64,000 bases of DNA from Phycisphaerales bacterium. GTDB taxonomy: Bacteria > Planctomycetota > Phycisphaerae > Phycisphaerales > UBA1924. The notes below the pieces were generated by a model. It searched no databases. It was not told the DNA's origin and worked only from the letters and a program-made list of their open reading frames with translations. This document shows positions 1-8,514 of this stretch, piece by piece (positions within the stretch are counted from its first letter, which is position 1; every line of letters begins with the position of its first letter). A program made the position numbers and the translations under genes. The stretch covers positions 49,881 to 113,880 of the forward strand of contig JALUWX010000107.1 in NCBI GenBank assembly GCA_027019265.1. Reading direction: 5' to 3'.

Positions 1-387
1 ATCGTCCCCGATCGTGATCGGCGCGGGGTGCTGGGGCTTGGTCCGGTCGTGCTCGTCGTGCGCGACACAGCGGATCTCGCAGAACTGGGAGACGACGGAG
101 CGCGCCCCGATCGTGAGTGGCGCGGGGTTGTAGACGTGCGCGCCCTCCCCGATGGAGCTCTTGCGCCCGATCGTGAGGTTCCAGGGGTGGGAGATCCGGA
201 CACCCCCTCGGACCCGGGCTTGGGGGTCGAGGGATGCGCCGAAGGTGTTGAGGATCGCGCGGCGGAGCTTGTACATCGGGCTCGGGACCAGGGGCATGAC
301 CAATCGCTGGGTGAGTCCCCAGAGGAGAGCGCGGGGTCCGGGGCTTCCCGGGTCGCGCGGGGTCATGCTCGAGAGGAGGATGGTCAT
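1..387 (-). CDS. WcaF-like hexapeptide-repeat acetyltransferase, C-terminus cut by window edge
   Basis: The first 129 codons of a minus-strand gene that runs off the left edge. The translation carries left-handed beta-helix repeats (LTIGRKSSIGEGAHV, LTIGARSVVSQ, ITIGDD) and a HPWNLTIG segment typical of the putative colanic-acid acetyltransferase WcaF family, which O-acetylates exopolysaccharide sugars with acetyl-CoA. Its ATG (387-385) overlaps the TGA of the upstream gene as ATGA, so the two acetyltransferases are probably translated together. It is a close paralogue of that neighbour. The family is clear; the exact sugar acceptor cannot be told. The C-terminal part is not in the window. 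Confidence 0.85.
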   Translation of the reverse strand, partial: MTILLSSMTPRDPGSPGPRALLWGLTQRLVMPLVPSPMYKLRRAILNTFGASLDPQARVRGGVRISHPWNLTIGRKSSIGEGAHVYNPAPLTIGARSVVSQFCEIRCVAHDEHDRTKPQHPAPITIGDD

Positions 388-959
388 GCGCGTTCGGTCT
401 CGCACGGGACGGGCTTGGCCGGGTTCCCGATGTACTGGGTGTCGGGCTCGGTGTTCGCGTAGATGGCCGCTCTGGGGTGGGTGATGGTCCCGGGCGCGAG
501 CACGACGCGCGGGGCGATGAATGTCGCCGTCCCGAGGATACAGCGGGGTCCGATCGTGATCGGTTCCCTGAGGAGTGTGAACTTGGGGTCGGTGTAGTCG
601 TGGGTCCCCGCGCAGATGTGGGAGAGGGATCCGATCTCGGAATCCTGTCCGATGGAGATGGGTCCCAGCGCGTAGAGGATCGCTCGATCGTGGACGACGG
701 CGTTGTCGTGGATCGTGAGATTCCAGGGGATGATGACCTTGGCCGCCGGGTGGATCCGGACGTTTTTCCCGATCGAAGCGCCGAATCGGCGCAGGAGGAA
801 GCGTCTCCATCCGTGGAGTGGGGTGGGGGAGAACCGGAACAGGGGGACCCCCAAAACCCCCCAGAGGGCGCGGACGATCTGCGCACGTCTGGACCACGGG
901 GATTTCCGTGGTGGCTCGGGGATCTCGTCGGGTGTTGTCCGGGTGGGTGTGTTGGTCAT
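384..959 (-). CDS. WcaF-like exopolysaccharide O-acetyltransferase
   Basis: A 191-residue protein of the hexapeptide-repeat acyltransferase superfamily, a usual length for WcaF-type enzymes. Residues about 60-75 (RRFGASIGKNVRIHP) start the beta-helix, followed by IIPWNLTIHDNAVVHDRAIL, ISIGQDSEIG, ITIGPRCILG and a closing YIGNPAKPV loop typical of the family. It probably transfers acetyl groups from acetyl-CoA to a polysaccharide precursor in the cytoplasm. It heads a minus-strand pair: its TGA overlaps the ATG of a second acetyltransferase. About 195 nt separate it from the divergent pyruvyltransferase gene; a GATAGTGT stretch near 971-978 (minus strand) could be its -10 element, which is weakly supported. 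Confidence 0.87.
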   Translation of the reverse strand: MTNTPTRTTPDEIPEPPRKSPWSRRAQIVRALWGVLGVPLFRFSPTPLHGWRRFLLRRFGASIGKNVRIHPAAKVIIPWNLTIHDNAVVHDRAILYALGPISIGQDSEIGSLSHICAGTHDYTDPKFTLLREPITIGPRCILGTATFIAPRVVLAPGTITHPRAAIYANTEPDTQYIGNPAKPVPCETERA

Positions 960-1154
960 GGGTCCGTCTCAATGACACTATCGGTCGATCATGGATCGGG
1001 TTCATCATGATGTCGTGCTGAGCGCCCGGTTGTGGGGGATCGCGCTGTTTTCATCGAACATTCGAGCCGATCCCCGGCGTAGCGTGATCCTTGTTCTAGG
1101 ATTGCCGCTTTGAGACTCCATCGGATCGCGGAAACCACGCGCAGGAGACGGGTT

Positions 1155-2297
1155 ATGACGACGAGCACGGACCGTGCGGCACAGGACGCGCCTCGCCCTC
1201 GGATCGGGGTCCTGACGGGGTATTGGTCCACGAACATCGGGAACGCGTTTTTCCAGCTCGGCGCGGTCTATGCGCTCGAGCAAGCGTATCCCGGCGCCCA
1301 TGTGTTCCCGATCGGGGACCAGGCGGGCTACTGGTGCACCCACAAGGGGAACCCGGCGAACTCGCTCGACTACGTCAAGCACCTGGACCTCGACGCCGTT
1401 GTGATTCTCGGACCTTACGTCCGTCCCGAGATGACCACGATCGTGTCGGACATGATCCGGACCCAGCACGCCAAGGGCGCGAAGATCATCGTGATGGCGG
1501 CCGGGATGATGTCGTACGACAAGGGGACGATCGAGACGTCCCGTCAGCTGATGAAGGACTGTCCCCCCCATATCTTCACGACCCGTGATACGGAGACCTA
1601 CGAAGCTTTGGGGGACCTCGCGGAGCACGCGTTCGACGGGGTGGATGTCGCGACGTTCGTGTCGGATGTGTGCCCGAAGGTCCCGACGGATCTCGGGCCG
1701 TACGTCGCGCTGAACTTCGACCAGATCCCCGAGCCCGTGATCGCGCCCTCGAAGGACTTCTCGGGTCGGGTGGATCGTTCGTTCGAGTTCGAGGGTGAGA
1801 CCTGGAACGTCCGTCAGCCCAAGCGCCGGACGGAGCTGTGCTACAAGCACCGCGCGTACATCTTCCTGGATTCGCTGCTGGGTCTGAACGGGGCGCAGCA
1901 ATCGAAGATCAACGGGATGGACATCGTGCGCACGGACCACCGGTACAACCCGTTCCTGATGGCGAAGAACTACCGGGCTCCGAACATGTACACGGGTGAT
2001 GTTCCTCACTCGTACCTGAACATCTACGCGAACTCGTCGCTGACGATCTCGAACCGGGTCCATGCGTGTGTCGCGACGGTGTCCTACGGGAACCCGGCGA
2101 TGCTCTTCACCCGTTCCCCCCGCGCGTATCTCCTCAAGCGATTGGGGCTCGACGCGATCAAGGAACGCCCCCAGCGTGTGGATCTCGACTTCCTCCGGAA
2201 GGAGAAGAACGCGCTCATCGGGTGGCTCGGGGAACGATTGACCGAGACATTCGGTGAATCCTCGGTTGCTCGGACCGAAGCGGCGGCGCATCATTAA
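1155..2297 (+). CDS. Polysaccharide pyruvyl transferase family protein
   Basis: A 380-residue protein that matches the polysaccharide pyruvyl transferase (CsaB-like) family: an N-terminal GVLTGYWSTNIGNAFFQLGA segment corresponding to the family's glycine-rich start, and the late motif ISNRVHACVATVSYGNPAML, which corresponds to the conserved SxRxHxxxxAxxxGxP. Members transfer pyruvate from phosphoenolpyruvate to cell-wall or capsule sugars as a ketal. I chose ATG 1155 because AGGAG lies 8 nt before it; an in-frame TTG at 1110 has no such site. It heads a plus-strand run of four surface-polysaccharide genes, 33 nt before the glycosyltransferase. The acceptor sugar is unknown. Confidence 0.82.
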   Translation: MTTSTDRAAQDAPRPRIGVLTGYWSTNIGNAFFQLGAVYALEQAYPGAHVFPIGDQAGYWCTHKGNPANSLDYVKHLDLDAVVILGPYVRPEMTTIVSDMIRTQHAKGAKIIVMAAGMMSYDKGTIETSRQLMKDCPPHIFTTRDTETYEALGDLAEHAFDGVDVATFVSDVCPKVPTDLGPYVALNFDQIPEPVIAPSKDFSGRVDRSFEFEGETWNVRQPKRRTELCYKHRAYIFLDSLLGLNGAQQSKINGMDIVRTDHRYNPFLMAKNYRAPNMYTGDVPHSYLNIYANSSLTISNRVHACVATVSYGNPAMLFTRSPRAYLLKRLGLDAIKERPQRVDLDFLRKEKNALIGWLGERLTETFGESSVARTEAAAHH

Positions 2298-2330
2298 CCC
2301 GGGTCATCATCCCCATCGCACAGGACCACG

Positions 2331-3671
2331 ATGAGCGCCACGAAAGTCGTCATCCTAAACCAGTACTACGTGCCCGATGTCGCTTCGACGGGGCACCTGC
2401 TCCACGAGCTCGCTGTGGAGCTCGCTTCGCTCGGGTTCGAGGTCGAGGTGCTCACGGGTCGTCCGAGCTACGGGCCCCCGGATACGTGGCAGGACTGCCC
2501 GCTCAAAGAAGACAGCGAGGGGGTCAAGATCCGCCGTCTGCGCGTGGCGCGGTTCGACAAGAACAACCTTTTCGGGCGCGCGTTCAACTACCTCACGTTC
2601 GTGGTCCCGTTGGTGCTGAGCGTGCTCCTCCGCTCGCGCAAGGACACGGTGTACCTGTACACGACGAACCCGCCGTTCCTCGGGGTGATCGGATGGTTCG
2701 TGTCGCTCTTCCGTCGTCACCACTACGTGACCCTTCTCCATGATGCGCACCCACAGCTCGGGATCTGGGTCGGGACCTTCAAGAAGGGGTCCATGATCGA
2801 GCGCGTGTGGATGTACGTGAACAAGCTCAAGTACAAGCGCACGCGCGAAGCGATCGTGCTGTGCTCCGCGGCGAAGGAACTCGTCGCGAACACCTACCCG
2901 ATCGAGCGCGAGCACATCCACGTCGTCCCGAACTGGGCCGACGGCGATGACCTGCACCCGATCTCGAAGTCCGACTCCCGGATCGCGCAGGAGCACGGGC
3001 TGCTCGACGATTTCACACTGCTCTACTCGGGGAACATCGGGCTCTATTACGACTTCGACACGGTCCTCCAAGCGGCGGAGCTGCTCAAGGACGAGCCCTT
3101 CAAGCTCGTGCTCGCCGGGGGCGGAGGGAAGAAGGACCAGGTCGCGAAGATCGTCAAGGAACGCGGGCTCACCAACGTGCTCATGCTCCCCTACCAGCCC
3201 TTCGAGATGCTCAACGAGGCGCTCAACGCGTGTGATGCGTCGCTCGTCACGATCGCTGAGGGGATCGAGGGGATCAGCTTCCCGAGCAAGCTCTACACGT
3301 CGCTGGCCGTCGGGAAAGCGATCGTGGCGCTGTCGGAGGACTGGTCGGAGCTCCGCACGATCGTCGAGGACAACGACTGCGGGATCTGGTCGGCGCTGGG
3401 TGATGCGGAGACGTTGGCTTCGAAGCTGCGCGAACTGATCCATGATCGGGAGCGTGCCCGCGCGATGGGGGACCGGGCTCGTGGGGTCTTCGATCAGGGC
3501 TACACGCGCCAAGCGTGCGCGGCCAAGTACGCTGAAGTCCTCAAGCTCGCGGATCCTCAGTACACGAAAGAAGAGACACAAGCGCGGCGCGAGCGCCTTG
3601 CAGAGCTGCTCGCGAAGGGCGCGGCCGTGGTCTCGGACGAGCACCCCGAGCGCGAGGGAGCGATCTCATGA
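2331..3671 (+). CDS. Glycosyltransferase family 4 (WbuB-like)
   Basis: A 446-residue GT-B fold glycosyltransferase. The N-terminal half starts with VVILNQYYVPDVASTGHLLH, as in WbuB-like fucosaminyl/hexosaminyltransferases. The C-terminal half has the sugar-nucleotide binding features of family 4: LLYSGNIGLYYDFDTVL, VLAGGGGKKD, and EGIEGISFPSKLYTSLA, where Glu and the SKLY segment contact the nucleotide sugar. It should add a sugar to a lipid-linked repeat unit on the inner face of the cytoplasmic membrane. Its TGA overlaps the ATG of the next gene as ATGA (3668-3671), so it is coupled to the formyltransferase. Donor and acceptor cannot be read from sequence. Confidence 0.88.
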   Translation: MSATKVVILNQYYVPDVASTGHLLHELAVELASLGFEVEVLTGRPSYGPPDTWQDCPLKEDSEGVKIRRLRVARFDKNNLFGRAFNYLTFVVPLVLSVLLRSRKDTVYLYTTNPPFLGVIGWFVSLFRRHHYVTLLHDAHPQLGIWVGTFKKGSMIERVWMYVNKLKYKRTREAIVLCSAAKELVANTYPIEREHIHVVPNWADGDDLHPISKSDSRIAQEHGLLDDFTLLYSGNIGLYYDFDTVLQAAELLKDEPFKLVLAGGGGKKDQVAKIVKERGLTNVLMLPYQPFEMLNEALNACDASLVTIAEGIEGISFPSKLYTSLAVGKAIVALSEDWSELRTIVEDNDCGIWSALGDAETLASKLRELIHDRERARAMGDRARGVFDQGYTRQACAAKYAEVLKLADPQYTKEETQARRERLAELLAKGAAVVSDEHPEREGAIS

Positions 3672-4444
3672 GCGCGATCGACGATCGACCATTGCGTGTG
3701 CTGTTCGTGACGGAGGACGATCCGCTCTACGTGATCAAGTTCTTCGAGGTCTTCTTCGAGGAGTACCCAAAGGACAAGATCGAGATCGTGGGGGTGAGTG
3801 TCCAGGAAGCGTTCCACGAACCGAAGTGGAAGACGGCAAAGCGGATCTTCCGGTTCTACGGCGCGATCGATTTCTGCCGACTCCTCGCGCGGTACTTCAA
3901 GGTGAAGATGCGCGGGGACTCCATCGCGAAGCTCGCGCGGGAGAAGGGGCTCACCGTCGTCCCGTGCACCTCCGTCAACGACGAAACGTACATCGCGCAG
4001 GTCAAGAAAATCGATCCGGACGTGGTCGCGAGTGTCGCGGCGCCGGAGATCTTCAAGACGGGGATCCTGGGCGCGGCGCGTCTGGGGTGCATCAACATCC
4101 ACTCGGGCCGACTCCCGATCTACCGGGGGATGATGCCGAACTTCTGGCAGCTCCTCCACGGGGAGAAGACGGCCTGTGTGACGGTCCACGAGATGGTCGA
4201 GAAGCTCGACGCCGGGGGGATCCTCGGGACCCTCGAGTGGGAGCTCAAGGAACGCGATTCGCTCGACCGGGTCATCACGGGGACCAAGCGCGACGGGGCG
4301 CGGCTCATGATGGACGTCATGCTCAAGATGAAGCGCGGCGAAGCGGAAGCGACACCCCTCGACATGAGCAAGAAACAGTACTTCTCCTTCCCCCAGCCCA
4401 AGGACGTGAAAGCGTTCCGCAGGCGCGGGCACACGATGATCTGA
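3668..4444 (+). CDS. Formyltransferase-family protein acting on a sugar or amino-sugar
   Basis: A 258-residue protein of the methionyl-tRNA/phosphoribosylglycinamide formyltransferase fold. The segment CINIHSGRLPIYRGMMPNFW carries the family's Asn and His pair and the SGRLPxYRG loop, followed by CVTVHEMVEKLDAGGIL, which includes the conserved Asp. Such stand-alone enzymes N-formylate amino sugars for surface glycans using 10-formyl-tetrahydrofolate. It lacks the C-terminal tRNA-binding domain of Fmt, so a role in initiator tRNA formylation is unlikely. It overlaps the glycosyltransferase by 4 nt and lies 1 nt before the polysaccharide deacetylase. A sugar substrate is inferred from context. 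Confidence 0.8.
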   Translation: MSAIDDRPLRVLFVTEDDPLYVIKFFEVFFEEYPKDKIEIVGVSVQEAFHEPKWKTAKRIFRFYGAIDFCRLLARYFKVKMRGDSIAKLAREKGLTVVPCTSVNDETYIAQVKKIDPDVVASVAAPEIFKTGILGAARLGCINIHSGRLPIYRGMMPNFWQLLHGEKTACVTVHEMVEKLDAGGILGTLEWELKERDSLDRVITGTKRDGARLMMDVMLKMKRGEAEATPLDMSKKQYFSFPQPKDVKAFRRRGHTMI

Positions 4445-4445
4445 G

Positions 4446-5291
4446 ATGACGACGAAGCCCAAGGCCGCCATGTCGATCGATGTCGAGGACTGGTTCCAGG
4501 TCGAGAACCTGAAGTCCGTGGTCGCGCGTGATACGTGGGACGAGCGCGATCTGCGCGTCGAGCGGAACACGGACCGGATGCTCGAGCTGATGGCGAAGCA
4601 CAACGTGAAGTGCACGTGCTTCATCCTCGGGTGGGTCGCGGAGAAGTGCCCTTCGCTCATCAAGCGGATCGCGGATCAGGGGCACGAGATCGCGTCGCAC
4701 GGGTACGGGCACGACCTGATCTATTCGTTGTCGCACGACGAGTTCCGTGAGGACATGAAGCGCGGGATCGGGATCGTCGAAGACCTGACGGGCGCGAAGG
4801 TGCGCGGGTACCGGGCGCCGTCGTTCTCGATCACGGACTGGGCGATCGACATCCTCCAGGAGCTCGGGCTGACGTACGACTCGTCCGCGTTCCCCACGGT
4901 CGCGCACGATCGGTACGGGACGCTCGAGGGGATGGACTCGGGGAAACCCGTCGTGGAGATCCGGGATGGGTTCCACGAGGTGTGCGTGTCCGTGCTCAAG
5001 CTCGGGAAGAAGGGGATCCCGTGGGCCGGGGGCGGATACTTCCGTCTGTTCCCGTACCCGATCTTCAAGCGCGGGGTCAGGAAGATCCTGAGCACGGGGA
5101 ACCCGTACGTCTTCTACATCCATCCGTGGGAGATCGACCCGGGTCAGCCCAAGATGTCGGGTCTGAAGCGCTCCCACAAGTTCCGTCACTACAACAACCT
5201 CGACAAGTGCGATGCACGCTTCGATGACCTGCTCGGGTCGTTCGAGTGGGCTCCGGTCGGGGATGTTCTGGATGCGCACCTGAAGGGCTGA
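4446..5291 (+). CDS. Polysaccharide deacetylase of the XrtA/PEP-CTERM-locus type
   Basis: A 281-residue NodB-homology deacetylase. It opens with AMSIDVEDWFQVENL, the signature start of the deacetylase found in exosortase/PEP-CTERM exopolysaccharide loci; the DVED aspartates bind metal and act in catalysis. The following IASHGYGHDLIYSL supplies the HxxxH metal ligands, and RGYRAPSFSITDWA the conserved Arg. The C-terminal part (GGGYFRLFPYP, YFIHPWE-like YIHPWEIDPGQP) matches the DUF3473 extension of this subfamily. It probably N-deacetylates an exported amino-sugar polymer or its precursor. No signal peptide is evident. It is the last gene of the plus-strand run and meets the next minus-strand gene with no gap. 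Confidence 0.9.
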   Translation: MTTKPKAAMSIDVEDWFQVENLKSVVARDTWDERDLRVERNTDRMLELMAKHNVKCTCFILGWVAEKCPSLIKRIADQGHEIASHGYGHDLIYSLSHDEFREDMKRGIGIVEDLTGAKVRGYRAPSFSITDWAIDILQELGLTYDSSAFPTVAHDRYGTLEGMDSGKPVVEIRDGFHEVCVSVLKLGKKGIPWAGGGYFRLFPYPIFKRGVRKILSTGNPYVFYIHPWEIDPGQPKMSGLKRSHKFRHYNNLDKCDARFDDLLGSFEWAPVGDVLDAHLKG

Positions 5292-6530
5292 TCAGCTCTG
5301 TGGGCGCGATTGGGTGGGGAAGCACATCGCGTATTGTGAGCCGTAGATGGGGTAGTCGGAGACGACCCGGTATCCGCGCGTGCGCGATGCGTCGTACCCG
5401 AGGGTGTCGAAGACCTCGCTCAGGAGCTTGCGGGATCGGGGCACATGCGACGACGCGAACCGATCGAGCCCGCTCCCCAGATGCTCGACGTGTTCGAGCA
5501 GATCGAGCCGATCGATGTCGCGCTGCCGATCGTTGATGTCCGCTTGCCCATTGATCGCCGTGTCGTAGATCAGGAGCTCGGGATGCGCACCGGGGTAGAG
5601 GTCTTCGTGGACGAGGGCGTCGAACTGGAGACGACGGGAGGGGATGTTGATGTCCGAGGACGCCCACGCTTTGCGCGTTGTGTCCTCGATGTAGCGCGGG
5701 ATCTCCGCGCGGTTCACTTCGCACGTCACGAGGGTCGTGGAATGCGCGGACCCAAACTCGTCCCCCTCGAGGAGGTAGTGCATCATCTCCCCCGCGCGGA
5801 CGGGGGTCAGCTCGGGGGTGGGAGCGCTTGAATAGTCGGAGAGGGTCGCGTCGGTGGCGCGTTCGATCGGATCCCCCGAGAGCGAACGGGGGAGACGCGA
5901 ATCCCCGGACTCGACGGCACGGCGTGAGGTGAACTTGATCCGGACCCCGGGGCGCAGACGCTGGAGATTGACCAGGCACTTGATCCAGACGACATCGATG
6001 TGATCGTTGTCGGGGGAGGGCGCGAAGATCGCGGTCTCCGCGTAGACCTCAGCCTGGGCGCCCTTGAGCTGGGACATCGCGCGGAAGGCCGCTTGCTTGC
6101 GCCTGAGCTCGAACTCCCGGCGTGCTTCGGGGACCCAGGCGCTCAGGATCGCTTCGAGCGCGCTCCGATCCCCGATCTCGGAGCGGATGAGCTCCTCGAA
6201 GTTATCGACGGCTTGGGATGCCTGTGCGATCAGCTCCGGGTTCACCCCGTGCTTCGCGCTCGCTTTGAGGACCCGGCGCAAGGGTTCCGGTCCTGGCGCG
6301 CGATGAAGGACGGACATCGAGTCGGGAGAGCGGAGTGCTTTGAGGAGTCTGGATGCGAGGACTTTGTCCACCCCGAGTTCGCCGGCCAGCCGTTGAGGTC
6401 CCGAATCGGACCCGGGGACCTGTTCGATGACGCGCGTGAGTCCCTCGAGGAGCGATTCTCCAGCGCGCGAGAAACGGACCTCGATTGATTCGTTCGCGAC
6501 AGCGTTGGGTTGGGTCTCGGGGGTGGTCAC
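5292..6530 (-). CDS. Unrecognised protein with N-terminal helix-turn-helix-like segment
   Basis: A 412-residue protein I do not recognise. Residues about 35-70 (GLTRVIEQVPGSDSGPQRLA, then ELGVDKVLASRLLKAL) resemble an HTH in which the second helix follows a GVDK turn, so DNA binding is possible. The middle has charged helices (VPEARREFELRRKQAAFRAM), and the C-terminal half is a mixed alpha/beta region without familiar motifs. I chose GTG 6530 because AAGGA precedes it by 6 nt; an upstream in-frame GTG at 6599 has no good site. No signal peptide or membrane segment. It converges exactly with the deacetylase gene and diverges from a PEP-CTERM-like gene. Confidence 0.7.
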   Translation of the reverse strand: MTTPETQPNAVANESIEVRFSRAGESLLEGLTRVIEQVPGSDSGPQRLAGELGVDKVLASRLLKALRSPDSMSVLHRAPGPEPLRRVLKASAKHGVNPELIAQASQAVDNFEELIRSEIGDRSALEAILSAWVPEARREFELRRKQAAFRAMSQLKGAQAEVYAETAIFAPSPDNDHIDVVWIKCLVNLQRLRPGVRIKFTSRRAVESGDSRLPRSLSGDPIERATDATLSDYSSAPTPELTPVRAGEMMHYLLEGDEFGSAHSTTLVTCEVNRAEIPRYIEDTTRKAWASSDINIPSRRLQFDALVHEDLYPGAHPELLIYDTAINGQADINDRQRDIDRLDLLEHVEHLGSGLDRFASSHVPRSRKLLSEVFDTLGYDASRTRGYRVVSDYPIYGSQYAMCFPTQSRPQS

Positions 6531-6842
6531 ACGTGATCCTTGTGGGTAGATGAGCGATCGTTCTCCGAAATCGGGGGCTGAGAATACCCCCCCAACCACG
6601 ATCAGCCCTGATCCTACCAGAAGAATGAGGGTCGCACAAGATTTCCATAAAGTTTCCTAGAAACATCCTTGCAACCCATCCCCGGGAGCGGGTACAACTG
6701 GAGTTGGCACGGAACCCTTGCTCTGGATCGGGTTTGGAGCATGATGGGTTGGGTGCAAGGAACCGACGACCCGGGCCAACGCCGCTCGGGGATACGGGCA
6801 AGGTGCAACGCCCGACAACATGCTGAAGAAAGGGAGAACAGA

Positions 6843-7577
6843 ATGAACACCAAAGGAATGATCATGATCGCTCTGGGCTTGGGCACAACGAGCGCCATGG
6901 CCGGGATCGCCGGGACCACCGTGGTCGATTTCGAGGACGGGACCACCCAGGGCTGGGAAGGCCCTCAGGGTCCCGGGGGGAACTCGTTCATCGATAACAC
7001 GGCCGGGGTCGGTGGTGGTGCTGGGTACCGGACCCAGTTCAACAACTTCGGGATCACGTTCGCGAACTCGACCAATGCCGCGTTCACCGGGGACTTCTCC
7101 GGGTTCGATTCCGTGACGTTCGGGGTCGATGTGCGTGTCGATCAGATCGGGACGTTCCTCCCCGTGTCTCGGCCGTGGGTTGTTGAGCTCCGCTCGCACT
7201 CCCTCGCGCAGGGTGGGTTCCCTTGGACGAGCGTGTACTTCGTGCTCGACAACATCTCCCAGTCCAACAACGCGGATTACCAGTCGTACTCCGTGACGAT
7301 CGACCCGACCTCGGGGATGCTCCCGGCCGGGTGGGGTGGGTACGGCGCTGAGGATCCCATGACCTTCGAGCCCATCCTCCCCGATGGGGTCACGTTTGCT
7401 GATGTGCTCGCTGACGTGGACGAGATCGCGTTCACCACGCTCCAGCCCGGGTTCTTCTTCTCGTTCGATGACTACGACGTGACCCTGGACAACATCTCGG
7501 TCACGGCGACCCCCACCCCGGGCGCACTCGCGCTGCTGGGTCTGAGCGGGATCGCCGGGACGCGCCGTCGGCGCTGA
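6843..7577 (+). CDS. Secreted PEP-CTERM-like protein (first of a tandem pair)
   Basis: A 244-residue exported protein. It has a signal peptide at residues 1-22 (MIALGLGTTSAMA, cleavage after AMA) and a C-terminal sorting-like tail: TPTPGALALLGL, a short hydrophobic stretch, then RRRR. This is the phycisphaeral variant of the PEP-CTERM signal, normally handled by an exosortase. The body is rich in Gly, Asp, Asn and aromatic residues (VVDFEDGTTQGWEGPQGPG), a beta-sandwich-like surface or carbohydrate-binding composition. ATG 6843 follows AAAGGGAG by 6 nt; earlier in-frame starts would spoil the signal peptide. The next gene is a paralogue. Function unknown beyond surface location. Confidence 0.82.
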   Translation: MNTKGMIMIALGLGTTSAMAGIAGTTVVDFEDGTTQGWEGPQGPGGNSFIDNTAGVGGGAGYRTQFNNFGITFANSTNAAFTGDFSGFDSVTFGVDVRVDQIGTFLPVSRPWVVELRSHSLAQGGFPWTSVYFVLDNISQSNNADYQSYSVTIDPTSGMLPAGWGGYGAEDPMTFEPILPDGVTFADVLADVDEIAFTTLQPGFFFSFDDYDVTLDNISVTATPTPGALALLGLSGIAGTRRRR

Positions 7578-7588
7578 ACGTTGAGCTC

Positions 7589-7604
7589 CCGGGCGGAAGC
7601 CCGG
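7589..7604 (+). terminator. Hairpin downstream of first PEP-CTERM-like gene
   Basis: CCGGGC, loop GGAA, GCCCGG: a 6-bp GC-only stem with a GNRA-type loop, followed by AATATTT rather than a pure T-run. It starts 12 nt after the stop codon. It could be an attenuator between the two paralogues rather than a full terminator. Confidence 0.5.
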
Positions 7605-7704
7605 AATATTTAACCACTCCCGTGGTGTGTCATCGTCGATGCGCCGCGGCTTCGAAATGCGGGATAGCCCTGACCACGACACAGGGCGTTTGAACTGGAG
7701 ACCC

Positions 7705-8436
7705 ATGATGTATGTGAAGATGAAACGGAACGCGGCGCTGGCCGCGGGTGTGATCGGTGTGCTCGGATCGGTTTCGAGCGCGGCGGTGTCCGACACGGTG
7801 ACGTTCGACGGCGACTTCGGCGGATTCAATGTCAGCGGAGGTTTCCACGAGTTCGTCGATGACGGGATCGGGAACACCCACCTGCGCAGTGTCGCGGAGA
7901 CGTTCGGGATGGAGTGGTGGACGGATCGGAACGATTCGTTTCTCGGAGACTACACGGCGCATGACCAGATCACGCTGTCGATCGATCTGCGTGTGGACAC
8001 GCTCCAGTTCTTCGGACAGGACACCACCCGATCGGTCGTCGTCGAGCTGCGCAACTCGCGCTATCGGGAGAGCATCTTCCAGTACGCGAGCGTGTGGTTC
8101 GTGCTCGATCGGGAGTTCTCGACGGCGAACAACTCCGAATGGGAGACGTTCAGCGTGACGTTCGACCCCAACGCCGTCGCGCTCCCGGAGGGGTGGGGCG
8201 GGTACGGGGGGTCCGATGACGCGGACGGTCCCGTGCTCCCCGACGGGGTCGGGTTCAACGACATCCTGAGCAACGTCGATCAGCTCGTGTTCTCGACCCT
8301 CGTGCCTGTCGAGCGGTACCCGTTCACGAACTTCGATATCCATGCGGACAACATCTCGATCTCGACCATCCCCGCTCCGGGCGCGGCGGCGCTGCTCGGG
8401 CTCGGTGGTCTGGTCGGCGCGCGTCGTCAGCGCTGA
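7705..8436 (+). CDS. Secreted PEP-CTERM-like protein (second of a tandem pair)
   Basis: A 243-residue paralogue of the preceding protein: both share a VDxFxGDFxGF-like start, an ELR(N/S) strand, WGGYG, VLPDGVxFxDIL, a DNIS segment and the tail PGA(L/A)ALLGL followed by basic residues (here RRQR). The signal peptide ends near SSAAVS. The start at 7705 (or ATG 7708) is placed by CTGGAG just upstream. Expected location is the cell surface or extracellular matrix after removal of the C-terminal tail by an exosortase-like enzyme, which is not in this window. The pair suggests recent duplication. A strong terminator follows at 8463. Confidence 0.82.
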   Translation: MMYVKMKRNAALAAGVIGVLGSVSSAAVSDTVTFDGDFGGFNVSGGFHEFVDDGIGNTHLRSVAETFGMEWWTDRNDSFLGDYTAHDQITLSIDLRVDTLQFFGQDTTRSVVVELRNSRYRESIFQYASVWFVLDREFSTANNSEWETFSVTFDPNAVALPEGWGGYGGSDDADGPVLPDGVGFNDILSNVDQLVFSTLVPVERYPFTNFDIHADNISISTIPAPGAAALLGLGGLVGARRQR

Positions 8437-8462
8437 TCGCGGAATCACGATTTCTCTCGTCC

Positions 8463-8496
8463 GGCACGCGCGGTGGACTCATCGCGCGTGCCTTTT
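8463..8496 (+). terminator. Rho-independent terminator after the PEP-CTERM-like pair
   Basis: GGCACGCGCG (8463-8472), a 10-nt loop, CGCGCGTGCC (8483-8492), then TTTT. A perfect 10-bp stem with a short T-run, 26 nt after the stop codon and between this gene and the convergent epimerase gene. Confidence 0.85.
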
Positions 8497-8514
8497 CATT
8501 TCTGATGCGGGTGG

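Noticed and set aside
1..600. Repeated CCCGATCGTGATCGG-like strings
   Set aside because: They encode the recurring ITIG hexapeptides of the two acetyltransferases and are not a separate DNA repeat family.
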